A stretch of DNA of 64,000 bases from Trinickia fusca (lineage in GTDB: Bacteria > Pseudomonadota > Gammaproteobacteria > Burkholderiales > Burkholderiaceae). The position numbers and the translations under genes are program-made. Of the stretch, positions 1 through 9,200 are shown in pieces; the first letter of the stretch is position 1, and every line of letters starts with the position of its first letter. Under the pieces are notes generated by a model, which worked only from the letters and a program-made list of their open reading frames with translations, searched no databases and was not told the origin of the DNA. The stretch covers positions 62,623 through 126,622 of the forward strand of contig NZ_RBZV01000010.1 of NCBI RefSeq assembly GCF_003628145.1, in the 5' to 3' direction.

Positions 1-2
1 TG

Positions 3-1136
3 TGCGCAGCCTCACACTCGCTGCACATGTTCACGTTCGCGCGTTTTCTGCAAGGCGTCGGCGGCGCGATGATGGTGCCGGTCGGGCGCATCATCATCTT
101 CCGCGCCGTGCCGAAATCGGAGTTCGTGCGCGCGATGAACTACCTGAGCCTGCCCGCGATGTTGGCGCCGGCCGTAGCCCCGCTGCTCGGCGGCTTCATC
201 ACGACGTACCTGCACTGGCGCCTGATCTTCTTCATCAACGTGCCCGTCGGCGTGCTCGGCATCTATCTGACCAACCGCTACATCATCAACACGCATGAGC
301 CACACCCGGGGCCGCTCGACTGGATCGGGTTCATGCTGTCGGCGTGCGGCGCCTCGCTCATGCTGCTCGGGCTTTCGCTGATCGGCAGCGAGCTCGCATC
401 GAATCGCACCGCGTTCGAAATGTGCGTGACCGGTGCGCTGCTGCTCGTGCTCTATGTGCTCCATGCTCAACGCGCCGAGCGGCCGGTGCTCGATCTGCGC
501 CTGCTGCGCGTGCCGACGTTCCGCGCGAGCGTGCTCGGTGGTTCGATGTTCCGCATCGGTCTGGGCGCCGTGCCGTTCCTGCTGCCTCTCGCGCTTCAGG
601 AAGGGCTCGGCATGTCGGCATTCCACTCCGGTGCCATCACCTGTGCCTCCGCGTTCGGCAGCATGTTCATGCGCTCGATGACGACCAACGTGCTGCAGCG
701 CTTCGGCTTTCGCACGGTGCTCATCTACAACGCGGCATTCTCGGCCATCGCGATAGCGGCCTACGGCACGTTCTTTCCAGGCACACCGGTCTGGCTGATC
801 TGGATCGTCGTGCTATTCGGCGGCTTCTTCCCGGCACTGCAATTCACGAGTCTGAACTCGATGATCTACGCCGAAATCGCGAATGCCGATGCCGGACGCG
901 CCACGAGCCTCGGCAGCGTCGTGCAGCAGATGTCGCTGGGCCTGGGCGTGACGGTCGGGGGAATCGTGCTGCAAATCGCGCGAGCGCTGCACGGCCATGC
1001 GCACGCGACTTGGGCGGACTTCTGGCCTGCGTTCGTCGTCGTCGGGCTCTTCTCGCTAGGTTCGATTCCGATTACGCGCGAGCTTGCGCCCGACGCCGGC
1101 GACGAAATCGCCCGAGGCCGCGCAGCAAGCGCCTAA
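3..1136 (+). CDS. DHA2-type MFS drug exporter (5' end outside window)
   Basis: The reading frame is open at the left edge, so the N-terminal helices and true start lie outside the window; position 3 is the first complete codon. The visible part is a polytopic inner-membrane protein. It begins near the end of an early helix with the segment RFLQGVGGAMMVPVGR, which matches the 'RxxQGxGgA' signature after TM4 of the EmrB/QacA (14-TM, DHA2) drug:proton antiporters. About nine or ten further hydrophobic helices follow. The end is short and hydrophilic (about 20 residues). Proton-driven efflux of toxic compounds is the family role; the substrate cannot be read from sequence. It is convergent with the acetyltransferase gene and only 13 bases separate the two stop codons. 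Confidence 0.85.
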   Translation, partial: CAASHSLHMFTFARFLQGVGGAMMVPVGRIIIFRAVPKSEFVRAMNYLSLPAMLAPAVAPLLGGFITTYLHWRLIFFINVPVGVLGIYLTNRYIINTHEPHPGPLDWIGFMLSACGASLMLLGLSLIGSELASNRTAFEMCVTGALLLVLYVLHAQRAERPVLDLRLLRVPTFRASVLGGSMFRIGLGAVPFLLPLALQEGLGMSAFHSGAITCASAFGSMFMRSMTTNVLQRFGFRTVLIYNAAFSAIAIAAYGTFFPGTPVWLIWIVVLFGGFFPALQFTSLNSMIYAEIANADAGRATSLGSVVQQMSLGLGVTVGGIVLQIARALHGHAHATWADFWPAFVVVGLFSLGSIPITRELAPDAGDEIARGRAASA

Positions 1137-1149
1137 GCCAGGCCAACGC

Positions 1150-1731
1150 TCACGCTACCGCGCGTTCGGCGGGATTGATCAACGACGTGAGCACATGATC
1201 GGCCCATTGGCCGTCGATCTTCAGGTAAGAATGCGCGAAGCCTTCCCGCTCGAAGCCCAGCCGCGCCAGCAACCGCCCGCTGCGTTCGTTCTCGGGCCGG
1301 TGATTGGCCATGATGCGGTGTAGGCCCACTGTGTCGAACGTGTAGGCGATCGCTGCCGTCAGCGCTTCATGCATGAAGCCGCTGCCTTCGAACGCATGCC
1401 CGAGCGAAAAGCCGAGGTGGCAGGCCTGGAAGACCCCGCGCACGATATTCGTGAAGTTGCAGCAGCCAATCAGCGTGCCGTCATGTCGGGTCAGCAGCAT
1501 CAGATACAGCGCGCTTGCCGCGGCCATGTCCTGTTCCGCGGCCGCGAGCCTGCTCTCGACGGCGTGCAGCGAGTAGAACTCGTCGGGGCGCGCGGGCTCC
1601 CAGCGTTTGAAGTGCGTACGATTATCGAGCGAATAGCGCTGCAGCGCCGATGCATGGTGGCGGCTTGCGGCCTGCAGCACCAGGCGTTCGGTCAGCAAAC
1701 CTTCCACCGGAAACGGAGCAGCAAGTGACAT
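1150..1731 (-). CDS. RimJ/RimL-like GNAT N-acetyltransferase
   Basis: 193-residue GNAT protein. It opens with the typical RimJ/L strand (LLTERLVLQAAS), has a central LIGCCNFTNIVRG strand and an acetyl-CoA loop region (LGHAFEGSGFMHEAL), and ends with the NHRPENERSGRLLARLGFEREG segment that is highly characteristic of ribosomal-protein alanine N-acetyltransferases. These enzymes acetylate the N-terminal amine of proteins such as S5 or S18, or small-molecule amines. The upstream frame stays open to 2328 but has no family similarity and overlaps the LysR gene, so the ATG at 1731 was chosen. Full length for the family. The acceptor substrate is unknown. Confidence 0.88.
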   Translation of the reverse strand: MSLAAPFPVEGLLTERLVLQAASRHHASALQRYSLDNRTHFKRWEPARPDEFYSLHAVESRLAAAEQDMAAASALYLMLLTRHDGTLIGCCNFTNIVRGVFQACHLGFSLGHAFEGSGFMHEALTAAIAYTFDTVGLHRIMANHRPENERSGRLLARLGFEREGFAHSYLKIDGQWADHVLTSLINPAERAVA

Positions 1732-1853
1732 AGCGGGATCGATGTGACGACGATGAAAAACGTAGGCGCAATAGCGTAGCGGAAAACGCCGCACGGATCG
1801 ACATCGGCACGCGGCACGAGGCACGACGCCCGCTGCGTCAAGCGCGCCGCGCC

Positions 1854-2774
1854 TCACGCTGCCGCTGCCTGCCCTTCGCTCACATAGCCACGCACGGCTT
1901 CGAGGACGATCGTCGCGAGTTGCTCGACGGGTGGCGCCGGTGTGCTCGACGCGCGCAGCAGGATCAGCGGCAAGGTCGGCAACGCAGGCAGCCCATACGC
2001 CGCAGCATCGAGCATCTGCACGGTCGACGGCAGCCCGTAGTGCGTGCGCACGGCTACACCGAGGCCTGCCGCTGCGGCAGCCCAGAGACCGGCGAGGCTC
2101 GGGCTCGTCAATGCCACGCGCCAGGGGATGCCGGCTCGATCGAGTGCCGTCGTCGCGATATCGCACAGCATGCACGGCCCGTCGAACAGTACGAGCGGCA
2201 GCGGCTCGCCCGCTTGCGCATCCCATTGCAGCGCATCGGAGCCGATCCAGCCAATCTGCGGCTTGGCGAGCAGGACGCTGGCTCCCGCCGCGTGACGCGC
2301 GCGCATCGACAGATTGAGATCGTCCCATGCGAGCGCGAGATCGAGCTCGCCAGCGTCGAGCCGCACCAACAGATCGGTGTTGCGCGCCACCCGCGCCTCG
2401 ATACGCACCTTCGGATGAGCACGCGCAAAGCGGCCCAGTACGCCCGGCAATAGCGACTCGCCGAAATCCTCCTGCAAGCCGAGCCGCACCCAGCCCTCGA
2501 GATCGGTGCCGCGCGTCGCCGACGCCGCCTCGTCGTTGAGCTCGATCAGACGCCGCGCATAGCGCAGCATCACCTCGCCGGCATCGGTTAGCGCGAGCCC
2601 ACGGCCCGACTTGCGAAACAGCGGCGTGCTGGTCTGCTCTTCCAGTTTCCTGATTTGCGCGCTGACAGCCGACGTCGAGCGCCCCACGCGATCAGCCGCT
2701 TTCGCGAAGCTGCCGAGATCGACGCCCGTCACGAAGCTGCGCAGCGCCGCGATATCGAAGTTGACTTGGCTCAT
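1854..2774 (-). CDS. LysR-family transcriptional regulator
   Basis: 306-residue LysR regulator. An N-terminal winged helix (about residues 5-65, with SFAKAADRVGRSTSAVSAQIRKLEE as turn and recognition helix) is followed by a linker helix and a periplasmic-binding-protein-like effector domain. The size is normal for the family. It is transcribed away from the MFS gene that starts at 2889, and the 114-base gap presumably holds both promoters. LysR proteins usually control the divergent neighbour, so the permease is the likely target. The C-terminal domain includes VLFDGPCMLCDIATTALD, similar to LysR proteins that control small exporters. The ligand is unknown. Confidence 0.9.
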   Translation of the reverse strand: MSQVNFDIAALRSFVTGVDLGSFAKAADRVGRSTSAVSAQIRKLEEQTSTPLFRKSGRGLALTDAGEVMLRYARRLIELNDEAASATRGTDLEGWVRLGLQEDFGESLLPGVLGRFARAHPKVRIEARVARNTDLLVRLDAGELDLALAWDDLNLSMRARHAAGASVLLAKPQIGWIGSDALQWDAQAGEPLPLVLFDGPCMLCDIATTALDRAGIPWRVALTSPSLAGLWAAAAAGLGVAVRTHYGLPSTVQMLDAAAYGLPALPTLPLILLRASSTPAPPVEQLATIVLEAVRGYVSEGQAAAA

Positions 2775-2888
2775 GTCGACTCAACCATCCCGTTTTTCTG
2801 AACAATGAATTCACAATTATCTGATTTTCAGGATGATCATAGGGTGCGACACTTCGTCCGTCAAACAAACAGACAAAAGGACTTTCAG
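2775..2888. promoter_or_regulatory. Divergent LysR/MFS control region
   Basis: AT-rich gap between two divergent starts, notable in a GC-rich genome. It contains an 8-base palindrome TGAATTCA at 2806-2813 and a short dyad CTGA-TTT-TCAG nearby. These are plausible parts of a LysR operator but I cannot identify a clear T-N11-A box. An ATG at 2805 is in frame with the permease, but the extra N-terminal residues it would add are hydrophilic and unlike the family. Confidence 0.4.
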
Positions 2889-4142
2889 ATGGACACTCAA
2901 TACCTGGTCAACGTGCCGGCACCGGCTTCCGCGCGGTTCGGCGCTGAGCATCGGTGGAAAGTGCTCGCCGTCGGCGTCGCCGCGAATGCCAGCTTTTCGG
3001 CCGCGGCAACCGGCCTGCCGACCACGGCCGTGTGGATGCGTTCGGGCTATCACCTCGGCAACGCCGAACTCGGGCTCGTGCTCGGCTCGATGGGTTTCGG
3101 CCTCGCGCTGTCGGAACTGCCGTGGGGCTTCGCGACCGATCGTTTCGGCGATCGTCCGGTCTTGATGACGGGCTTGCTCAGCACGGCTTTGGCCCTCGTC
3201 GCGATGTCGCTGTTCGTCGTGCCGTCGCTGACGTCGATTCCCGGCTTGTGGCTGCTCGTGGCTGGCATGTGTCTGGTCGGTCTGCTCGGCGGCAGCGTCA
3301 ACGGCTCGAGCGGCCGTGCCGTGATGAGCTGGTTCAAGGAAGGCGAGCGCGGACTCGCGATGAGCATCCGCCAAACGGCGGTGCCACTCGGTGGCGGCCT
3401 GGGCGCCTCGATGCTGCCGTCGCTTGCGTCGTCGCATGGATTTGCCAGCGTGTACGGCACGCTCGCGGCCTTGTGCGCGATTTCGGCCGCGTTCGCGTGG
3501 CGCTGGCTGCACGAGCCGCCGCAGGCTGGTGCCGTGACGAGCCAGGCTGTCGAGCGCCCGACGCGCAGCCCGCTTGCAGATCTGCAAATCTGGCGCGTGG
3601 CACTCGGCATCGGCGTGCTCTGCATGCCCCAGTTCGCGGTGCTGGCGTTCGCCAGCATCTTCCTGCACGACTTCGGCCATCTGGGCACGGCCGGCATCAG
3701 CGTGGCGATGGCGACTGTGCAAGTCGGTGCGATGATCATGCGCGTCTGGAGTGGGCGCCATACCGATCGACGCGGCAACCGCCGCGGCTACATGCGCGGT
3801 TCCACGCTCGTCGCGGTGCTGTCGTTCATGGTGCTCGCGGCAGGCGTCGCCTTCGAGCGTCATGCGTCGATCGCACTCGTCGTGGCAGCGCTCGTCATTG
3901 CCGGCGTGTGCGTCTCGGCCTGGCACGGTGTCGCCTATGCCGAGCTCGCGACCCTGGCCGGCCCGGCTCGGGCAGGCACGGCGCTGGGTCTTGCCAATAC
4001 GATCGTCTACGTCGGGCTCTTCCTGGTGCCGGTCGCGATTCCGCATCTGCTAGCCGCGAGCTCGTGGTCGATCGTTTGGCTCGTAGCCGGTGCGATCGCC
4101 CTAACGGTCTATCCGCTGTTTCCGAAGCCCGTACAGGCGTAA
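2889..4142 (+). CDS. MFS permease (single-domain, 12 TM)
   Basis: 417-residue major facilitator with about 12 hydrophobic helices. The loop 2-3 signature appears as WGFATDRFGDRPVLM, and a second copy-like loop RVWSGRHTDRRGNRRG lies between TM8 and TM9. The start at 2889 follows an AAGGAC Shine-Dalgarno sequence and gives a short cytoplasmic N-terminus before TM1 (VLAVGVAANASFSAAA). It resembles the CynX/NimT-type permeases that carry small anions or nitroimidazoles. It is divergent from a LysR gene and is probably induced by it. Substrate unknown. Confidence 0.85.
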   Translation: MDTQYLVNVPAPASARFGAEHRWKVLAVGVAANASFSAAATGLPTTAVWMRSGYHLGNAELGLVLGSMGFGLALSELPWGFATDRFGDRPVLMTGLLSTALALVAMSLFVVPSLTSIPGLWLLVAGMCLVGLLGGSVNGSSGRAVMSWFKEGERGLAMSIRQTAVPLGGGLGASMLPSLASSHGFASVYGTLAALCAISAAFAWRWLHEPPQAGAVTSQAVERPTRSPLADLQIWRVALGIGVLCMPQFAVLAFASIFLHDFGHLGTAGISVAMATVQVGAMIMRVWSGRHTDRRGNRRGYMRGSTLVAVLSFMVLAAGVAFERHASIALVVAALVIAGVCVSAWHGVAYAELATLAGPARAGTALGLANTIVYVGLFLVPVAIPHLLAASSWSIVWLVAGAIALTVYPLFPKPVQA

Positions 4143-4173
4143 GCGCCATGCCGTGCCGACGTGTGGCCTCGCT

Positions 4174-4893
4174 TCAAGCGCCGAGCTGTGTCGCGAGGTC
4201 GACGAAATCCTTGGCGACGACGTCCCACGCGGCCTGCGCCTCCAAGTCCGTCGTTTGGCGCGGGCCGTGTTCGGTGGGACGAACGACGAATGCCGTCTTG
4301 AAGCCACAGGTACGCGCCGCCGCCAGATCGCTGTTGTGCGCGGCGACCAGGCAAACCTCCTCAGGCCGCATCGCGAGTACCTCCGCGGTCCGCAAGTAAG
4401 ATTCGGGCGTCGGCTTATAAGCGCGCACCACTTCGGCGCCGAGGATCGCATCCCAAGGCAGTTGCGCCCGCTTGCTCATATCGAGCATCAGCACGATGTT
4501 GGCATTCGAGAGCGGCGCAATGATGTAACGCGCTTTCAGGCGTGTCAGGCCGGCGACCGAATCGGGCCAGGGGTCGAGCCGGTGCCATGCAAGATTGAGT
4601 TCATCGAGTTCGGCGGCCGTCACCTTGGCCGCGTCCAGGCCGAACTCGGGCAGGACGGTGTCGAGGTTCTCACGATGCAGCACGTCGAGCCGCTCGAATG
4701 GCCTGCGTCCGCTGCGCACCTCTTCCATGGCCGGCGAGTAGCGGCGCCGCCAAGCATCGGCGAACGCGAACGGGTCCGCATCCACACCATGCCCGGCCAG
4801 AAACTGCGCCGCCTCACGCGCGACGCCGCTGCGCCAATCGACAACTGTGCCGAATACGTCGAACACCAGTGCTTTCACCCCGTTCAAAGCCAT
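4174..4893 (-). CDS. Haloacid dehalogenase, type II (HAD superfamily)
   Basis: 239-residue HAD hydrolase. Motif I is VFDVFGTVVDWRSG, with the nucleophilic Asp and the FGT/VDW pattern of type II L-2-haloacid dehalogenases. Motif II is PLSNAN, the lysine motif lies in AYKPTPESYL, and the last motif is HNSDLAAARTCGFKTAFV. The family hydrolyses L-2-haloacids to D-2-hydroxyacids through an aspartyl ester, but many chromosomal members act on other or unknown substrates. Single gene, divergent from the glycosylase-like gene. No halocarboxylate transport gene is adjacent, so a physiological dehalogenase role is unproven. Confidence 0.88.
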   Translation of the reverse strand: MALNGVKALVFDVFGTVVDWRSGVAREAAQFLAGHGVDADPFAFADAWRRRYSPAMEEVRSGRRPFERLDVLHRENLDTVLPEFGLDAAKVTAAELDELNLAWHRLDPWPDSVAGLTRLKARYIIAPLSNANIVLMLDMSKRAQLPWDAILGAEVVRAYKPTPESYLRTAEVLAMRPEEVCLVAAHNSDLAAARTCGFKTAFVVRPTEHGPRQTTDLEAQAAWDVVAKDFVDLATQLGA

Positions 4894-5044
4894 ACTGCCC
4901 CCTCTCGTGGTCGATGTGCCGCTGCGGCACGATGCGCACAGTCTATCGCCGGGCTCGCTGCGGGGAGTCGGGTCCGAGGTTAAGCTCTATGACCAACGCC
5001 GAACCCAGACCCAGACGAAAGCTTCGCCATCGAAAGGCAGCCGC

Positions 5045-6268
5045 ATGACCCTCACCACGATTCCCGTCACCGCGGCCCGTACGCTGCATCTGGCCGCGCA
5101 AGGCCTGTTGACGCCGCCGCGCCGCAAGGCCGTCAAGGACGACGTGATCGCCGCGATTCGCCGCATGGCGCAGTTGCAGATCGACACGATCCACGTCGTC
5201 GCGCGCAGCCCCTACTTCGTGTTGTTCAGCCGCCTCGGCCCCTACGAGCCGCAATGGCTCGACGAGCATCTGGCTGAGGGACAGCTGTTCGAATACTGGT
5301 CGCACGAAGCGTGCTTCGTGCCGATCGAGGACTATGGCCTGCTGCGCCATCGCATGCTCGACCCTCATGGCATGGGCTTGGGATGGAAATATCCGGCCGA
5401 CTGGCATCGGCGTCACCGTAAGGAAATCGACAAGCTGCTCGCGCACGTGCGCGACACCGGCCCCGTGCGAGCCGCCGATTTCACGCGCGCCAAAGGCAAC
5501 GGCAATGGTTGGTGGGACTGGAAACCGGAGAAGCGCCACCTCGAGACGCTCTTTACGCTCGGCAAGCTGATGGTGCTCGAGCGGCGCAACTTTCATCGCG
5601 TCTACGACGTTGCCGAACGCGTGCTGCCCGAATGGGACGATGCACGCGACCTGCCTGCACCCGAGCAAGCGCTACGCACGCTCGTCGCACGCACGTGCGC
5701 GGCGCTAGGCGTCGCCCGCGCCGACTGGATCGCCGACTACTACCGGCTCGAACGCCGCCAGTACCAGGAGGAGCTGCACGCACTCGCCGATCGCGGCGCG
5801 TTGCGCGTCCTGCGCGTGGAAGGCTGGAAGGAAGACGTATTCGTGCCGATCGAGTTCGATGCCCTGATCGACGACGCGGCGCAAGGCCGTCTGCGCTCTA
5901 GCGTGACGACGCTGCTCTCACCGTTCGACCCGGTGGTGTGGGATCGCAAGCGCGCGTCAAAGCTGTTCGATTTCGACTATGCGATCGAGTGCTATACGCC
6001 GGCCCCCAAACGCAAATACGGCTACTTCTGCTTGCCGATCCTGCATCGCGGGCGGTTGATCGGCCGCATCGATGCGAAGGCCCATCGCGCGAGCGGCATC
6101 TTCGAATTGAAGTCGATTCACCTGGAACCGGGGGTGCGCATCGGCACCGCGCTGCTCAAAGACGTGCGCCGTGCCATCACGCGTTGCGCGCAGTGGCACG
6201 GCACACCGGAGCTTGCTATCGGTCACGCGCCGCGCGAGCTCGCCGAGGGCTTGCTCGCCGCCGGTTAG
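5045..6268 (+). CDS. ycaQ: YcaQ/AlkX-family DNA glycosylase (HTH_42)
   Basis: 407-residue winged-helix protein of the HTH_42 family. The N-terminal part has LAAQGLLTPP and then RRMAQLQIDTIHVVARSPY. The QID triplet matches the catalytic QxD motif of YcaQ-type (AlkX) glycosylases, which unhook interstrand cross-links and excise alkylated bases; the AlkZ branch has QxQ instead. Further conserved stretches are YWSHEACFVP, LLSPFDPVVWDR and KRKYGYFCLPILHRGRLIGRIDAKAHR. The frame is open upstream to 4847, but the ATG at 5045 follows AAAGGCAG and begins the homologous region. Cytoplasmic DNA repair is the likely role. Divergent from the dehalogenase gene. Confidence 0.88.
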   Translation: MTLTTIPVTAARTLHLAAQGLLTPPRRKAVKDDVIAAIRRMAQLQIDTIHVVARSPYFVLFSRLGPYEPQWLDEHLAEGQLFEYWSHEACFVPIEDYGLLRHRMLDPHGMGLGWKYPADWHRRHRKEIDKLLAHVRDTGPVRAADFTRAKGNGNGWWDWKPEKRHLETLFTLGKLMVLERRNFHRVYDVAERVLPEWDDARDLPAPEQALRTLVARTCAALGVARADWIADYYRLERRQYQEELHALADRGALRVLRVEGWKEDVFVPIEFDALIDDAAQGRLRSSVTTLLSPFDPVVWDRKRASKLFDFDYAIECYTPAPKRKYGYFCLPILHRGRLIGRIDAKAHRASGIFELKSIHLEPGVRIGTALLKDVRRAITRCAQWHGTPELAIGHAPRELAEGLLAAG

Positions 6269-6296
6269 GCACCGGCTGGCGCCGCGCGCGATTCAA

Positions 6297-8693
6297 CTAT
6301 TTAAGGAGACTCAGCAGCGTCGTGAGCACCGAAGTTTGCGGCTTGCTTGCCGTCGTTGCAGGCGCGGCCGTGGTGTTCGTCTTCGCAGCAGGCGTGGCAG
6401 CCGGCTTGACACTCGCCGGTTGCGCAGCAGCTTTGACGGCGGCCATCGCGCTAGCCGAGCCCGACGGCGTCCAGCGGTACATCAGCACCTTCGCTCGCGC
6501 ATCCTCTTCGGCAAGGACCACATACTCCCCGTTCGAACGCAGGGCCGCGCTGATACCCATTTCAACGTCGATCCAGCCGCTCGTGCTGCCGACCGTCGAA
6601 CTCGGTGCGAGGAAGCCGACTTGCTGGCCGGTACTTGCGTCGTAGACGTCGACATGGGCCGTCAGCGATTCCGCGACGAACACGTAGTTACCTGCCGCAG
6701 CCAGGCCGACCGCAGCCGGGAGCGTAGACGACGGGACGTACGGCAGTTGCACCGTCCATTGCAACGACGGCGAGCCCGAACTCCAGTTGTTGTAGCGTGC
6801 GAGAACGGTACCGATCGCCTTCCAATCCGCAGAGGCGTACGGCTGGGTGCTCGTATAGCCCGAGATGTACATCGTGTCGGTCTCCGACACATACACGATG
6901 CGGGCGATATGCGTGAACGGCTGCGGCATCGGGAAAACCTTCGCGCCTTGGTACTGATAGACCGGGTTGCCGTACGCATCGACACCTTGCAGCGGCATTT
7001 CACGGATACCGCTGCCCTCCGTCGCGAGCCAAACGTTTGCGGCATCGTCGACGTACCAGTAGCCGTTGCACACGGTATTACCCGTCGACGGGTTCGACTG
7101 GATTTCCGCCGGCTCGATGGCACCATCGCCGTTGGCGTCACGCCACATCCATTCTCCGGTCTTCGGTTGTCCCTGCGGCCAGCTACCCGGGATCGTGTTC
7201 TGCGACAGCAGGCCCGACGGCACGGCCACTTCGCCGTTCGTGCTCGGCTGGAACCGATAGATGCTCAGATAGTGCGCATACATGTCTTGCGTGTACAGGA
7301 ACCGCTGACCGTTGATGCGGCGCACCAGCGGTTCGCCACGCACGTTACGCGTCGTGTGGAGCGCGGGATCGTCCGGGTAGCGGTAGGCATTCATCGTGAA
7401 GCCCGCATAGCTCCACTCCTGGCCCGCCGACGCCGAGTAGTTCAACGAGAAGTGCTTCGAGCCCGAGAACACGTCGCCGGGTGACGCCGGGTCGAGCGCC
7501 GCGCCGTCGACGAACAGCAGCCCGTGAAGACGCCAGTTCAGCGCTTGCGTCGACCAGTTGTAGCTCTCGAGCACGGTACCTTGGCCAACACCCGTCGAGC
7601 CGAACGCACGCAGGCCGGCGCCGTTCTGCGCGACATACAGGTTGCCCGTGCTGTCGAAGCCAAGCCCCGTGAGACCGTTGAAGCGCCAGTTGCCCGGCGT
7701 GCCGGCCGTGCCTTGGAAGATCCCGCCTTGCGCGCCGAGCGCACCGGCATACTGGGTTTGTCCGCTCACCTCGTTGTAGATGAGGATCTGCTGTGACGGA
7801 CCGTCGTCGGCGATCAGCAGCTGGCCCGACGGCGAGATCGTCAGATCGGCTGGCACGGCCGACGGCGGCAGCGCCACCGTGCCGGGCAGCGCGGCGCCCG
7901 CGGCCGAATAGTGCACGACGCTACGGGCCGACGACTGCATCCCCTGAATGACCCACAGCGAACCGTCCTGGTCGATCGCGATACGCCCCGGCGAAGACGC
8001 CGCCCACGAGCGCAACGGCGCCATCGTGTTCGCGTCGAATACCTGGATCTGGTTCGCATAGGCGTTGCTGACGTACAGCTCCGTGCTCGACGCGGCAAGG
8101 CCGCGTATACCGGCGTCCGTCGTGTCCGGCGCCGTGTTGACGATCAGGAAGCTGTTCTTCGTCGTGTTGTTCACATTGCCGATGCCGCTCGCGAACGGTG
8201 CACCCTGTGCGATGTTGCTGAGCAGACGTCGCGTGATGCCGAACCACGTCGAGCCGCTCGGCGGGTAGCTGCTGCCGGTCAGCTTGCCGCTTTCGTTGTC
8301 GATCGACATAGCCGCATACAGATAGGTGCCGTTGATGGCGATCGCGTCGCCGCCCGTGTTGCCCCAGCCGTGCGTATTGCCGGCGAGGCCCACCTTCGTG
8401 CCGTTGGAGTACTTGCCGATTTCGCTGCCGCTTTCGTCCCACGGCGCATTCGTATAGACGCTGCCATCGGGGCCGACAGCCATTGCTTCGACGTCGAGCT
8501 GGACCCACTTGCCGTCACCGTAGCCGAACGTGTTGCCGATCCACGACGTCGTGGAGTTCAGCTGCGTCTGCGAGAACGAGGCCGTCGGCAGGAGCGCCGA
8601 GACTGCGACCAACGAGGTGCAGAGGTAACGTGCAGTTTTTTTGAAAAAAGCATCCCCGCACCGCGCTGCTGCGCGGCGAACAATCTGTGCCAT
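6297..8693 (-). CDS. Large exported beta-propeller-like protein
   Basis: 798 residues. A basic N-terminus and hydrophobic stretch (LCTSLVAVSALLPTASFSQ) form a Sec signal peptide with probable cleavage near residue 42. The mature part has repeated strands of the type 'GPDGSVYT', 'IDQDGSLWVIQG', 'ISPSGQLLIADDG' and 'FDSTGNLYVAQNG'. These recur throughout and resemble NHL or SMP-30-type propeller blades. There is an EF-hand-like DANGDGAIEPAE loop at mid-protein. The tail is an Ala/Thr/Pro/Lys-rich stretch (about residues 745-785) ending in a hydrophobic LLSLL. No catalytic motif was recognised. The start follows GGGGAAG. The long upstream gap carries a repeated motif that may control it. An extracellular or periplasmic binding or matrix role is inference. 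Confidence 0.7.
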   Translation of the reverse strand: MAQIVRRAAARCGDAFFKKTARYLCTSLVAVSALLPTASFSQTQLNSTTSWIGNTFGYGDGKWVQLDVEAMAVGPDGSVYTNAPWDESGSEIGKYSNGTKVGLAGNTHGWGNTGGDAIAINGTYLYAAMSIDNESGKLTGSSYPPSGSTWFGITRRLLSNIAQGAPFASGIGNVNNTTKNSFLIVNTAPDTTDAGIRGLAASSTELYVSNAYANQIQVFDANTMAPLRSWAASSPGRIAIDQDGSLWVIQGMQSSARSVVHYSAAGAALPGTVALPPSAVPADLTISPSGQLLIADDGPSQQILIYNEVSGQTQYAGALGAQGGIFQGTAGTPGNWRFNGLTGLGFDSTGNLYVAQNGAGLRAFGSTGVGQGTVLESYNWSTQALNWRLHGLLFVDGAALDPASPGDVFSGSKHFSLNYSASAGQEWSYAGFTMNAYRYPDDPALHTTRNVRGEPLVRRINGQRFLYTQDMYAHYLSIYRFQPSTNGEVAVPSGLLSQNTIPGSWPQGQPKTGEWMWRDANGDGAIEPAEIQSNPSTGNTVCNGYWYVDDAANVWLATEGSGIREMPLQGVDAYGNPVYQYQGAKVFPMPQPFTHIARIVYVSETDTMYISGYTSTQPYASADWKAIGTVLARYNNWSSGSPSLQWTVQLPYVPSSTLPAAVGLAAAGNYVFVAESLTAHVDVYDASTGQQVGFLAPSSTVGSTSGWIDVEMGISAALRSNGEYVVLAEEDARAKVLMYRWTPSGSASAMAAVKAAAQPASVKPAATPAAKTNTTAAPATTASKPQTSVLTTLLSLLK

Positions 8694-8730
8694 TTTTACT
8701 TCCCCCGAGCAGCAGCCCTATTTTTTTGAT

Positions 8731-8745
8731 TAGGACTACTACCTA
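8731..8745 (-). promoter_or_regulatory. Repeated TAGGTAGT motif, copy 1
   Basis: On the minus strand this reads TAGGTAGTAGTCCTA, a partial dyad (TAGG-N7-CCTA) about 38 bases upstream of the exported propeller protein start at 8693. A second copy beginning with the same eight bases lies at 9104-9120. Position and symmetry suggest a transcription-factor site, but the protein is unknown. Confidence 0.4.
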
Positions 8746-9103
8746 TACGATGATCACGTCGCCCGGCCCTTGATTCGCATTCCTGATCTCCGACACTTCC
8801 TGGATGCGAACTTCCGATATGTGCAGTCGCTGAACCGAACGGATGGAAAGACTTTTGACCCTGTCTTGCAGGCTGGGCCTTCAAGGACCCTTTCTTATGG
8901 GCTCTAGTATTGCCGCTCGCGCAGACAGCGAAAATCAGCGTGGGAGGAGAATGCCGTGCGGATTCGGCAAATTTCGGTAGGATTCGTCTGACATAACTTC
9001 AGCGCGGCGACGACGGCGGGCGCGGCAAGATTTTCCGTCTGATAGCGCACAGACCGCGCCCATCAGGAGGGATTTTTTACCTTTTCCGGCGCCTATAGAT
9101 TTT

Positions 9104-9120
9104 GTAGTCCTAACTACCTA
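9104..9120 (-). promoter_or_regulatory. Repeated TAGGTAGT motif, copy 2
   Basis: On the minus strand this reads TAGGTAGTTAGGACTAC. It shares TAGGTAGT with copy 1 at 8731-8745, and GTAGTCCTA here is the exact reverse complement of TAGGACTAC in copy 1. The 358 bases between the copies contain no convincing gene. The NnrU-like gene ends just beyond this point, so the motif pair most likely serves the leftward gene starting at 8693. Confidence 0.35.
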
Positions 9121-9200
9121 GGCAGAGGGAGTCCGCTCGATGAGCGGAAAAGGCGGGATAGGGAGAAACAGGTAGCGGAGGGAGAGAAAAGGGGAAGCGA

